A stretch of DNA of 12,863 nucleotides from CAZTTG01 sp964615935. Its GTDB lineage: Bacteria > Planctomycetota > UBA1135 > GCA-002686595. Made by a program: the position numbers and the translations under genes. Below are positions 8,110 through 12,863 of the stretch, piece by piece. Within the stretch, counting starts at the first letter, position 1, and each line of letters opens with the position of its first letter. A model generated the notes under the pieces. The model was not told the origin of the DNA and ran no database searches. It saw only the letters and a program-made list of their open reading frames with translations. The stretch is from the NCBI GenBank assembly GCA_964615935.1, contig CAZTTG010000133.1, positions 1 through 12,863 on the forward strand. The letters run 5' to 3'.

Positions 8110-9273
8110 TCAGCCCGAGCCCGGCGGCCGGGGCTCGTCCTCCTCCAGGGCTCCCCGCAGCAGGCGGCCCAGGTTCGCCTTCAGGTCCCCCTCCTGCTCA
8201 TCGGGATCGCGATCGGCGAAGAGGCGCGCGCCCGCGGCCTCCTCGGGCGCGATCCGCGCGCCGTCGGGGTGCAGGAGGGAGAGGGAGAGGCGCTGGCGCT
8301 CGCCGTCCAGCTCCAGGATGCGGACCGAAAGCTTCTGGCCCGAGGCCAGGATGGCCCCCATCCGCCCGTCCGGCGCGCTGCCGGTCTCCGAGCGGTGCAG
8401 CAGCCCCTCGATGCCCCGGGAGAGGCTCACGAAGGCCCCGTACTCCACCACCCGCGCCACGCTGCCCTCCACCACCTGCCCGATGTGGTGGCGGCGCTCG
8501 TAGTCCAGCCAGGGGTTGTCGCCCATCTGCTTGAGGCCCAGCCCGATGCGCTTGCCGCGATTGCGGACGTAGAGCACCACCGCGTCGAGCTGCTCGCCCT
8601 TCTTCACCAGCTCGCCGGGGTCCTCGACCCGGTCCCAGGAGATGTTGGACACGTGGACCAGGCCCTCCATGCCGCGGCCGAAGCGCACGAACACCCCGTA
8701 GGGCTCGATGCGCGTCACGCGGCCGCTGACGACCTGGCCGACCTGCAGCGCGCCTACGTGGCGCTGGTGTTCGCTCTCGCGCTCGCGCTGCAGGACCAGC
8801 TTGCGCGAGAGCAGCACCCGCTGCCGCTCGGGGTCCACCTGGATCACCTCGCAGGTGATGGTCTTGCCCACCAGGATCCCGGGCTGCTTGCCGCGCGGCA
8901 GGCCGCAGTGGGAGCGGGGCATGAAGGCGTGCAGGGGGCCCACCTTGAGCTCGAGCCCGCCGTGCTTGCAGCGCACCACGCGCGCCTGGACCTGGCTGCC
9001 CTCCTCCATGCCCTCCCAGCTCGCCAGCGCCTTGGTCTGGCTCAGGGACAGGGCCCACAGGCTCTCCTCCTGGCCGTGCAGGGTGAAGCGGTAGCTGTCG
9101 CCCACACCGGGCTCGTGCTCGAAGCGTCTCCGCGAGATCACCCCCTGCATGCGGGGTCCCAGCTCGACGAAGACGTCGTCCCCGTACAGGCCCACGACGG
9201 TGCCCTCCCACACCTTCAGGGTGTGGGGGCCGTGGTCCCTGGGAGGGCGATCCTGTGAGGGGGGAGGTCTCAT
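8110..9273 (-). CDS. Four-domain S1 RNA-binding protein (ribosomal protein S1-like)
   Basis: This 387-residue cytoplasmic protein is built of S1 (OB-fold) domains: one at about 20-78 (WEGTVVGLYGDDVFVELG), a degenerate one at about 92-158, and two canonical ones at about 177-248 (VGQVVSGRVTRIEPYGVFV, EGLVHVSNISW) and 265-333 (IGQVVEGSVARVVEYGAFV, EGLLHRSE). The tail is acidic and proline-rich. S1 repeats bind single-stranded RNA, and such proteins act in translation initiation or RNA turnover. Four domains is short for housekeeping S1 (usually five or six), so this is probably an accessory paralogue. ATG 9273-9271 has a fitting ribosome site (GAGGTG, 7 bases away). It is the first gene of the minus-strand operon, an unusual companion for genes of exported proteins. 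A strong hairpin overlaps codons 16-23. Confidence 0.85.
   Translation of the reverse strand: MRPPPSQDRPPRDHGPHTLKVWEGTVVGLYGDDVFVELGPRMQGVISRRRFEHEPGVGDSYRFTLHGQEESLWALSLSQTKALASWEGMEEGSQVQARVVRCKHGGLELKVGPLHAFMPRSHCGLPRGKQPGILVGKTITCEVIQVDPERQRVLLSRKLVLQRERESEHQRHVGALQVGQVVSGRVTRIEPYGVFVRFGRGMEGLVHVSNISWDRVEDPGELVKKGEQLDAVVLYVRNRGKRIGLGLKQMGDNPWLDYERRHHIGQVVEGSVARVVEYGAFVSLSRGIEGLLHRSETGSAPDGRMGAILASGQKLSVRILELDGERQRLSLSLLHPDGARIAPEEAAGARLFADRDPDEQEGDLKANLGRLLRGALEEDEPRPPGSG
9207..9227 (-). other. Perfect GC-rich hairpin in the early codons of the S1-protein gene
   Basis: CCCACACC (9207-9214) and GGTGTGGG (9220-9227) form a perfect 8-bp stem around a 5-base loop, extendable outward by a G-U and a G-C pair. 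It overlaps codons 16-23, about 45 bases after the start codon. It could affect ribosome progress or be bound by an RNA-binding protein, possibly the gene's own product, but it may simply reflect GC-rich codons. Confidence 0.4.
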
Positions 9274-9340
9274 GCCCGGCCACCTCGGCCCAGTCTACCG
9301 CGGGCCGGAGGGGGGATCTGGCCGCCCCCGGGACGGGGGC

Positions 9341-9346
9341 TAGAAT
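9341..9346 (+). promoter_or_regulatory. Candidate -10 element for the alkyltransferase-like gene
   Basis: TAGAAT stands out in a very GC-rich 100-base divergent intergenic region and matches TATAAT at four of six positions. It lies 27 bases before the ATG at 9374, giving a leader of about 20 bases. No clear TTGACA-like -35 is seen at 16-18 bases. On the other strand TAGACT (9297-9292) could serve the S1 operon, with equally weak support. Confidence 0.35.
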
Positions 9347-9373
9347 GGCGGCCCGCGAGCCCTGGAGCAGCGC

Positions 9374-9700
9374 ATGCCCGGCCGGGACGACGACCCCGAC
9401 TATCAGCGGATCTACGCCATGATCGACTCGGTCCCCCGCGGCCGGGTGGCCACCTACGGCCAGATCGCGCGCGAGGCCGGCCTTCCGGGCCATGCCCGGC
9501 AGGTGGGCTGGGCGCTGCGCCATCTCCCCCCCGGAAGCACCCTGCCGTGGCACCGGGTGCTCAACGCCAGCGGCCGGATCAGCCTCCGGGCGGGCGGGGA
9601 CTCCGAGCGCCAGCGCGACCTCCTGGCCGGCGAGGGGGTCCACCTCGACGCCCGCGGCCGGGTGGACCTGCGGCGATTCGGCTGGCAGCCCCGGTGGTAG
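9374..9700 (+). CDS. atl: Alkyltransferase-like (ATL) DNA-lesion recognition protein
   Basis: This 108-residue protein is the size of bacterial ATLs and has the MGMT C-terminal DNA-binding fold. The active-site motif is PWHRV (58-62), where repair-competent O6-methylguanine methyltransferases have PCHRV, so the alkyl-accepting cysteine is Trp59. Other landmarks are kept: the helix-turn-helix region GRVATYGQIA with the base-flipping Tyr28, and ARQVGWALR with the arginine finger Arg42. ATLs such as E. coli YbaZ cannot dealkylate. They bind O6-alkylguanine, flip it out and hand it to nucleotide excision repair, by established work on the family. It is transcribed divergently from the S1 operon with 100 bases between. 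The ribosome site is weak (GGAGC). A short GGGCC/GGCCC hairpin follows the stop at 9700-9716. Function is confident from the motif. Confidence 0.9.
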   Translation: MPGRDDDPDYQRIYAMIDSVPRGRVATYGQIAREAGLPGHARQVGWALRHLPPGSTLPWHRVLNASGRISLRAGGDSERQRDLLAGEGVHLDARGRVDLRRFGWQPRW

Positions 9701-9768
9701 GGCCCGCGGCCGGCCCGAGGGGGCCGTCCCAGATCTCGCACTGGAGGGCGCCGGCCGGCCAGCGCCCC

Positions 9769-9796
9769 TCAATGGCGCCCGATCAGGGGCCGATTG
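9769..9796 (+). promoter_or_regulatory. Sigma-28-like promoter of the first pseudopilin gene
   Basis: TCAA (9769-9772), a 16-base spacer and GCCGATTG (9789-9796) resemble the sigma-28 family pattern of TAAA, about 15 bases, GCCGATAA. The same arrangement with the same spacing precedes the other two pseudopilin genes. Here the outer bases also form an inverted repeat, CCCTCAAT (9766-9773) and ATTGAGGG (9793-9800). The distance from the -10 to the CTG start is 74 bases. Confidence 0.5.
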
Positions 9797-9860
9797 AGGG
9801 CGTTCGGCCGCTGCCCGGCAGGCGGCCGGCGACCCCATCCGTCGACCCCTTCCACCGCAT

Positions 9861-9873
9861 GGAGGATCCCCTG
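9861..9873 (+). promoter_or_regulatory. Ribosome binding site and CTG start of the first pseudopilin gene
   Basis: GGAGG (9861-9865), five bases ATCCC, then CTG. The same 13-base string GGAGGATCCCYTG occurs at all three pseudopilin genes, with TTG at the other two. This decides the start: the in-frame ATG at 9859-9861 overlaps the ribosome site and has no such site of its own. Confidence 0.65.
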
Positions 9874-10404
9874 GGTATCCGAAGAACCTCTCGGGCCGGC
9901 TTCTCGATGATGGAGATCGTCGTGGTGATCTCGATCATCGTCATCCTGGGCGCCGTCCTGACCCCTTCGGTGCTCCGTCAGATCCACCAGTCCAAGATCG
10001 CGGCGGTCTGCGAGGACTTCACCTCGATCCGCGCCGGCATGCTCCAGTACTACGACGATGTGGGCACCCTCGAGCCCCTCGACAACATCGGTTGCTTCGC
10101 CGCCAGCACCACCAGCTGGACGGTCAAGCACTTCGTCACCGGCGATGGCGAGCAGGGCTGGGACGGGCCCTATCTGGCGCACGTCAAGACCAAGAGCCCC
10201 TTCGGCGGCACCTACGACATCGACATCATCGATCACGACAAGGCCACCATCGACCTGGGCGTCAAGTCCGAGCTGGGCGGCAAGTATCAGATGATCCTCG
10301 ACGACGTCGACGCGGCTCTGGACGACGACAACGACACCTCCAAGGGCACCATCTGGGGCGACCACAACGGCATCCACATGGGGGTGAACTACATCAAGAA
10401 CTAG
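9871..10404 (+). CDS. GspG-like pseudopilin, first of three tandem copies (CTG start)
   Basis: A 177-residue prepilin. The 10-residue leader ends SRAG and prepilin peptidase should cut before Phe11 (G/FSMMEIVV). The mature protein keeps Glu5, the long hydrophobic N-terminal helix and Pro22. The C-terminal domain has the major-pseudopilin signatures GWDGPYL (96-102) and SPFGGTYD (109-116). An acidic stretch, ALDDDNDTSKGTIWGDHNG (149-167), may be the calcium site known in GspG. Such proteins assemble into the type II secretion pseudopilus or related pilus-like filaments. It has Cys47, shared by all copies, plus Cys75, unique to this one. The start is chosen from the shared ribosome site and equal protein length; ATG 9859 would add four residues. 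It has its own promoter-like motif and a hairpin after the stop, so is probably transcribed alone. No partner machinery is nearby. Confidence 0.85.
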   Translation: MGIRRTSRAGFSMMEIVVVISIIVILGAVLTPSVLRQIHQSKIAAVCEDFTSIRAGMLQYYDDVGTLEPLDNIGCFAASTTSWTVKHFVTGDGEQGWDGPYLAHVKTKSPFGGTYDIDIIDHDKATIDLGVKSELGGKYQMILDDVDAALDDDNDTSKGTIWGDHNGIHMGVNYIKN

Positions 10405-10430
10405 CCCTCCCCGCTGCCCTCCTCCCTCGC

Positions 10431-10460
10431 CGGCCCCCGCGCCCCCCGGTGCGGGGGCCG
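10431..10460 (+). terminator. GC-rich hairpin after the first pseudopilin gene
   Basis: CGGCCCCCGC (10431-10440) and GCGGGGGCCG (10451-10460) form a perfect 10-bp stem with a 10-base loop, 26 bases past the stop. No T-run follows, so intrinsic termination is uncertain, but the position before the next promoter-like motif suits a terminator or a 3'-end stabiliser. Confidence 0.4.
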
Positions 10461-10516
10461 ATTCGCTCGCCCGGGCGTCCCTCCCGCCGCCGGGGCTCCG
10501 GAGGCGGGCAAGACGC

Positions 10517-10544
10517 TCAATTCCGCGGGGAATCCGGCCGAAAC
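10517..10544 (+). promoter_or_regulatory. Sigma-28-like promoter of the second pseudopilin gene
   Basis: TCAA (10517-10520), a 16-base spacer, GCCGAAAC (10537-10544). The wider blocks CTCAATTCC (10516-10524) and GGCCGAAACAG (10536-10546) are identical to those before the third gene and have the same 11 bases between them, although the bases between and around differ. The TTG start is 63 bases beyond the -10. Confidence 0.5.
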
Positions 10545-10597
10545 AGGACCACCAGGCCCGCCCGACGCCGCCCCCCGCTCCCGCAATCCCCTTCCAG

Positions 10598-10610
10598 GGA
10601 GGATCCCTTG
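10598..10610 (+). promoter_or_regulatory. Ribosome binding site and TTG start of the second pseudopilin gene
   Basis: GGAGG (10598-10602), ATCCC, then TTG, identical to the third gene and differing from the first only in the first base of the start codon. No ATG or GTG lies in frame between this site and the peptidase cleavage motif. Confidence 0.75.
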
Positions 10611-11141
10611 GCCCAGCCCCAATCGCCCCGATCCGGCTTCTCGATGATGGAGATCGTCGTGGCCGTCTCGATCATCGTCATCCTGGGAGCCGTCCTGACG
10701 CCGGCCGTCCTGCGCCAGATCCACCGGTCGAAGATCGCGGCCATCTGCGAGGACTTCAACGCCATCAAGACCGGCATGCTCCAGTACTACGCGGACGTCG
10801 GCACGCTGAAGCCCCTGAACGACATCAAGGGCCTCTCGGCCCTCTCCGGCGGCTCGTCGGTGAAGCACTTCATCACCGGCGACGGCGAGACCGGCTGGGA
10901 CGGCCCCTATCTCGAGCGGATCAAGTCCGCCAGCCCCTTCGGCGGCACCTACGACATCGACGTCATCGACCACGACCAGGCCACCATCGATCTGGGGAAG
11001 CAGGCCGATCTGAAGGGCCGCTTCCGCCTGATCGTCCAGGGGGTGGACGCCGCCCTGGATGACGACGGTGATCCCAGGAAGGGCACCATCTGGGGTGACA
11101 AGGACGGCCTCCACATGGCCGTCAACTGGTTCAAGCAGTAG
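10608..11141 (+). CDS. GspG-like pseudopilin, second of three tandem copies (TTG start)
   Basis: 177 residues, with a 10-residue leader ending PRSG and cleavage before Phe11 (G/FSMMEIVVAV); Glu5, Pro22 and Cys47 are kept. GWDGPYLERIK and SPFGGTYDID match the major-pseudopilin core, and the acidic loop reads ALDDDGDPRKGTIWGDKDG. By my ungapped count it is about three-quarters identical to the third copy. The N-terminal half is closest to copy three, while the C-terminal ~70 residues (LGKQADLKGRFRLIVQG) are the most divergent of the set, so this copy may have a different partner or position in the filament. The leader has a single basic residue, fewer than the other copies. Gaps of 203 bases upstream and 256 downstream, plus its own promoter-like motif, argue against an operon with its neighbours. 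Confidence 0.87.
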   Translation: MAQPQSPRSGFSMMEIVVAVSIIVILGAVLTPAVLRQIHRSKIAAICEDFNAIKTGMLQYYADVGTLKPLNDIKGLSALSGGSSVKHFITGDGETGWDGPYLERIKSASPFGGTYDIDVIDHDQATIDLGKQADLKGRFRLIVQGVDAALDDDGDPRKGTIWGDKDGLHMAVNWFKQ

Positions 11142-11180
11142 GCCCGCCGCCCGGTCCCCGACGGCCAGCACCGGCTCGCC

Positions 11181-11201
11181 CCCCGCGGCGGCCCGGCGGG
11201 G
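11181..11201 (+). terminator. Weak GC-rich hairpin after the second pseudopilin gene
   Basis: CCCCGC (11181-11186) and GCGGGG (11196-11201) pair around a 9-base loop, 40 bases past the stop. The stem is short and lies in a low-complexity GC stretch with no T-run, so this is only a possible terminator. Confidence 0.2.
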
Positions 11202-11290
11202 ACTCAGGCGGGGCCAGAGCGGCGGCAGGAGGCTCGCGGGGTCCCAACTTCAGGAATCCGGATCTGCGGGTACGGAACCGGGCCTGGGCC

Positions 11291-11318
11291 TCAATTCCAG
11301 GGGTCCTGCGGCCGAAAC
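11291..11318 (+). promoter_or_regulatory. Sigma-28-like promoter of the third pseudopilin gene
   Basis: TCAA (11291-11294), a 16-base spacer, GCCGAAAC (11311-11318), within the blocks CTCAATTCC (11290-11298) and GGCCGAAACAG (11310-11320). The TTG start is 79 bases beyond the -10, so the distance to the gene varies among copies while the internal spacing does not. Confidence 0.5.
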
Positions 11319-11387
11319 AGAGCCCCGTACGGCTGCTTCATCCCTGGGGCGGCTCGCCAATCATCCCGTAGTTCCCCCCCCCATCAC

Positions 11388-11400
11388 GGAGGATCCCTTG
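11388..11400 (+). promoter_or_regulatory. Ribosome binding site and TTG start of the third pseudopilin gene
   Basis: GGAGG (11388-11392), ATCCC, then TTG; the same 13-base string as the second gene. The first in-frame ATG is inside the mature hydrophobic helix (Met14 codon), so TTG is the only sensible start. Confidence 0.78.
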
Positions 11401-11931
11401 CTGAAACGCGATTCGTCCCGAGCCGGCTTCTCGCTGATGGAGATCGTCGTCGCCGTCTCCATCATCGTCATCCTGGGCGCTGTCCTGACTCCGGCGGTCC
11501 TGAAGCAGATTCACAGGTCGAAGGTCGCCACGGTCTGCGAGGACTTCAACGCCATCAAGACCGGCATGCTCCAGTACTACGTCGACGTCGGCACCATGAA
11601 GCCGCTCAACAACATCGGTGGCTTCACCGCAGTCGGCAGTGGCTGGACGGTCAAGCACTTCATCACCGGTGACGGCGAGCAGGGCTGGGACGGCCCCTAC
11701 CTCGAGCGGGTCAAGACCAAGAGCCCCTTCGGCGGCACCTACGACGTCGACATCATCGATCACGACAAGGCCACCATCGACCTGGGCGTCAAATCCGAGT
11801 TGGGCAGCAGGTTCCAGATGATCCTGGAAGACGTGGACGCCGCCCTCGACGACGACGGGAACACGTCCAAGGGCACCATCTGGGGGGACAGCAACGGCAT
11901 CCACATGGGTGTCAACTACTTCAAGAAGTAG
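11398..11931 (+). CDS. GspG-like pseudopilin, third of three tandem copies (TTG start)
   Basis: 177 residues, with a leader containing Lys and two Arg, ending SRAG, and cleavage before Phe11 (G/FSLMEIVVAV). Mature Glu5, Pro22, Cys47, GWDGPYLERVK, SPFGGTYDVD and the acidic loop ALDDDGNTSKGTIWGDSNG are all present. It is about 79% identical to the first copy over the mature 167 residues by my ungapped count, and about 74% to the second. Its first 60 mature residues are closer to copy two, and its last 90 to copy one. The region 71-85 (NIGGFTAVGSGW) is the most variable part among the copies, as expected for a surface loop. Two hairpins after the stop separate it from the convergent phosphatase gene. 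Confidence 0.88.
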   Translation: MLKRDSSRAGFSLMEIVVAVSIIVILGAVLTPAVLKQIHRSKVATVCEDFNAIKTGMLQYYVDVGTMKPLNNIGGFTAVGSGWTVKHFITGDGEQGWDGPYLERVKTKSPFGGTYDVDIIDHDKATIDLGVKSELGSRFQMILEDVDAALDDDGNTSKGTIWGDSNGIHMGVNYFKK

Positions 11932-11947
11932 TCCCCGCAGAGCGATC

Positions 11948-11962
11948 ACCGCTCCAAGCGGT
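11948..11962 (+). terminator. Hairpin just after the third pseudopilin gene
   Basis: ACCGCT (11948-11953), loop CCA, AGCGGT (11957-11962): a perfect 6-bp stem 16 bases past the stop. There is no T-run, so it is a possible terminator only. Confidence 0.35.
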
Positions 11963-11971
11963 CCGTACGAC

Positions 11972-12003
11972 GGCCGGCCTCCGCCTCGCGGCGTGGGCCG
12001 GCC
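11972..12003. terminator. Possible bidirectional terminator between convergent genes
   Basis: GGCCGGCC occurs at 11972-11979 and again at 11996-12003. Because the octamer is its own reverse complement, the two copies pair as an 8-bp GC stem with a 16-base loop. It sits between the stops of the third pseudopilin (11931) and the phosphatase (12030), where a shared terminator would be expected. No T-run on either side. Confidence 0.35.
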
Positions 12004-12029
12004 ATCGCGCTCTCGGGGGTGCCGCCGGC

Positions 12030-12638
12030 CTACTCCCCGAACCGCAGGTGCAGCGTGGCGACTTCCACCAGCATGCGGGCCTCGCCCGGGGGCGGCAGGA
12101 CCACCGCGTACAGCCGGTCGTACTCGTCGTGGCCGAGGTTGCGCTCGGGGCCATCCTCGCCCTCGTTGAAGGCCCGACCGCCCAGGGCGCGCACCATCGC
12201 CGGGACCGTGTTCGAGTGGCCGGCGACCACCGCCACCGAGCCGGCGGGCAGCGCCTGCAGGGCCTCGACCTGGGCCTCGACGTCGCTGGCCGCCACCTGC
12301 GTCAGCTCGATCCCGGTGGCCTCGGACAGCGGCTGCAGGGTCAGGTGCGTGCGCTGGTACTCGGTGACGAAGAGGTGCGTCACCGGGACGTCCCGCAGGA
12401 CCCGGGCCAGGGCCATCGCGCGGCGCACCCCTTCGTCGCTGAGCTCGGGGTTGTACGCATCGCCGCTGCCCTTCTCGCCGTGGCGCACGAGATAGACCAG
12501 GGTCGACGGGGCGGGGATCACCTCGGCCGGGCGCTCCTGGGCGGCGATGGGCCCGCGCCAGAGCAGGCCCGCGAGGGCGAGGACCGCCAGGGTGGCGAGG
12601 AGGAGGCCACGACGAGGCGTGCGATGGGTTCGGTGCAT
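12030..12638 (-). CDS. Exported histidine phosphatase (phosphoglycerate-mutase-like superfamily)
   Basis: 202 residues from ATG 12638-12636, chosen because GGAGGAG precedes it closely (3 bases). The frame extends 36 codons further upstream, but those lack a ribosome site and would bury the signal peptide. Residues 1-33 are a Sec signal (RTPRRG, a hydrophobic run, then GPIAA/QE), so the enzyme should act in the periplasm. The superfamily motifs are LVYLVRHGEKG with the phospho-accepting His53, TEYQRTHLT with Arg96, and VAVVAGHSN with His141. The C-terminal acidic segment ERNLGHDEYDRLY is common in small bacterial members (SixA-like size). The family hydrolyses phosphate esters or phosphohistidine through a phosphohistidine intermediate; the substrate here is unknown. 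It is convergent to the pseudopilin array. A possible -10, TACGAT, lies at 12676-12671 on the minus strand. Confidence 0.85.
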   Translation of the reverse strand: MHRTHRTPRRGLLLATLAVLALAGLLWRGPIAAQERPAEVIPAPSTLVYLVRHGEKGSGDAYNPELSDEGVRRAMALARVLRDVPVTHLFVTEYQRTHLTLQPLSEATGIELTQVAASDVEAQVEALQALPAGSVAVVAGHSNTVPAMVRALGGRAFNEGEDGPERNLGHDEYDRLYAVVLPPPGEARMLVEVATLHLRFGE

Positions 12639-12863
12639 GGTCTCCTCCGGATCGGGGTCAGCCGTCGGGCATCGTACTCGGGGAGCAGGGTGAGGAGCAT
12701 CCTCTCCTTCCGCCGAATCCGCGACCCGAGCCCCTCGCCGCGGCACCCCGCTCGCCCGGATGAGGTCCGCGCGTCGATCCCTAACGAGGCCTCGCCTCAG
12801 ACCGACCCGGCGTGCCGGAGAATCCTCGTCGGCGCGCCTGCTCCGCAGGCGGCGCCTCCGCCC
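12639..12863. other. Right-edge intergenic stretch, no gene seen
   Basis: Upstream of the phosphatase, 225 bases hold no ORF with a plausible start and product. They contain the phosphatase ribosome site (GGAGGAG), its possible -10 (12671-12676), a palindrome CGAGGCCTCG (12785-12794), and a 7-bp hairpin CGCCTGC (12835-12841) with GCAGGCG (12845-12851). The hairpin may belong to a gene beyond the edge. Confidence 0.4.

Noticed and set aside
9859..10404. ATG at 9859 as start of the first pseudopilin
   Set aside because: It overlaps the GGAGG that serves the CTG start, lacks its own ribosome site, and would make this copy four residues longer than the other two. It remains possible.
9798..11397. 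c-di-GMP riboswitch or sigma-54 promoter in the pseudopilin leaders
   Set aside because: The leaders lack the conserved GEMM core elements I know, and there is no TGGCAC-N5-TTGC type element. The conserved blocks fit a sigma-28-like arrangement better.
1..12863. tRNA, rRNA, CRISPR arrays, insertion sequences
   Set aside because: I saw no cloverleaf-like sequence, rRNA stretch, regularly spaced repeat or transposase-like product on either strand; the only repeats are the pseudopilin genes themselves.

Overview
The window is very GC-rich (about 70% or more, with G or C at nearly every third codon position). It looks like a piece of a high-GC Planctomycetota genome or metagenome contig. Three things support this. 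The first ~290 bases carry the C-terminal domain typical of large secreted planctomycete proteins. The largest gene is a hydrazine-synthase-alpha-like dihaem protein joined to propeller and LamG domains, an architecture I associate with that phylum. The pseudopilins fit as well. This is recognition from memory, not a database result.

Layout. (1) Positions 1-710 hold two broken genes facing each other: a plus-strand C-terminal fragment (1-288) and a minus-strand N-terminal fragment of a family 8 polysaccharide lyase (710 down to ~289). Both lose their family similarity at the same point, so position ~289 is either a genomic rearrangement scar or an assembly join. (2) From 9273 down to 754, four closely packed minus-strand genes probably form an operon that leads into the lyase. 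In transcription order they are a four-domain S1 RNA-binding protein, an anchored SGNH hydrolase, a multi-pass GT-C type glycosyltransferase with TPR repeats, and a 1454-residue exported dihaem c protein. Most of the products act at or beyond the membrane, on glycans or redox chemistry; the S1 protein is the cytoplasmic exception. (3) At 9374, divergently transcribed, is a small alkyltransferase-like DNA-lesion sensor. (4) Positions 9700-11931 hold three tandem GspG-like pseudopilin genes. (5) At 12638-12030 a periplasmic histidine phosphatase converges on the array.

The pseudopilin array is the most interesting part. Each gene encodes exactly 177 residues with a 10-residue prepilin leader. 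Each starts at a non-ATG codon (CTG, TTG, TTG) behind the same 13-base string, GGAGGATCCCYTG. Each is preceded by the same two-block motif, CTCAAT, then 14 bases, then GGCCGA. That motif resembles a sigma-28 family (FliA/SigD/WhiG) promoter, and the sequence around it is not conserved. Uneven similarity along the three genes, including an 83-base tract with one mismatch, suggests gene conversion. No secretion ATPase, prepilin peptidase or platform protein lies in the window, so these pseudopilins must work with machinery encoded elsewhere.
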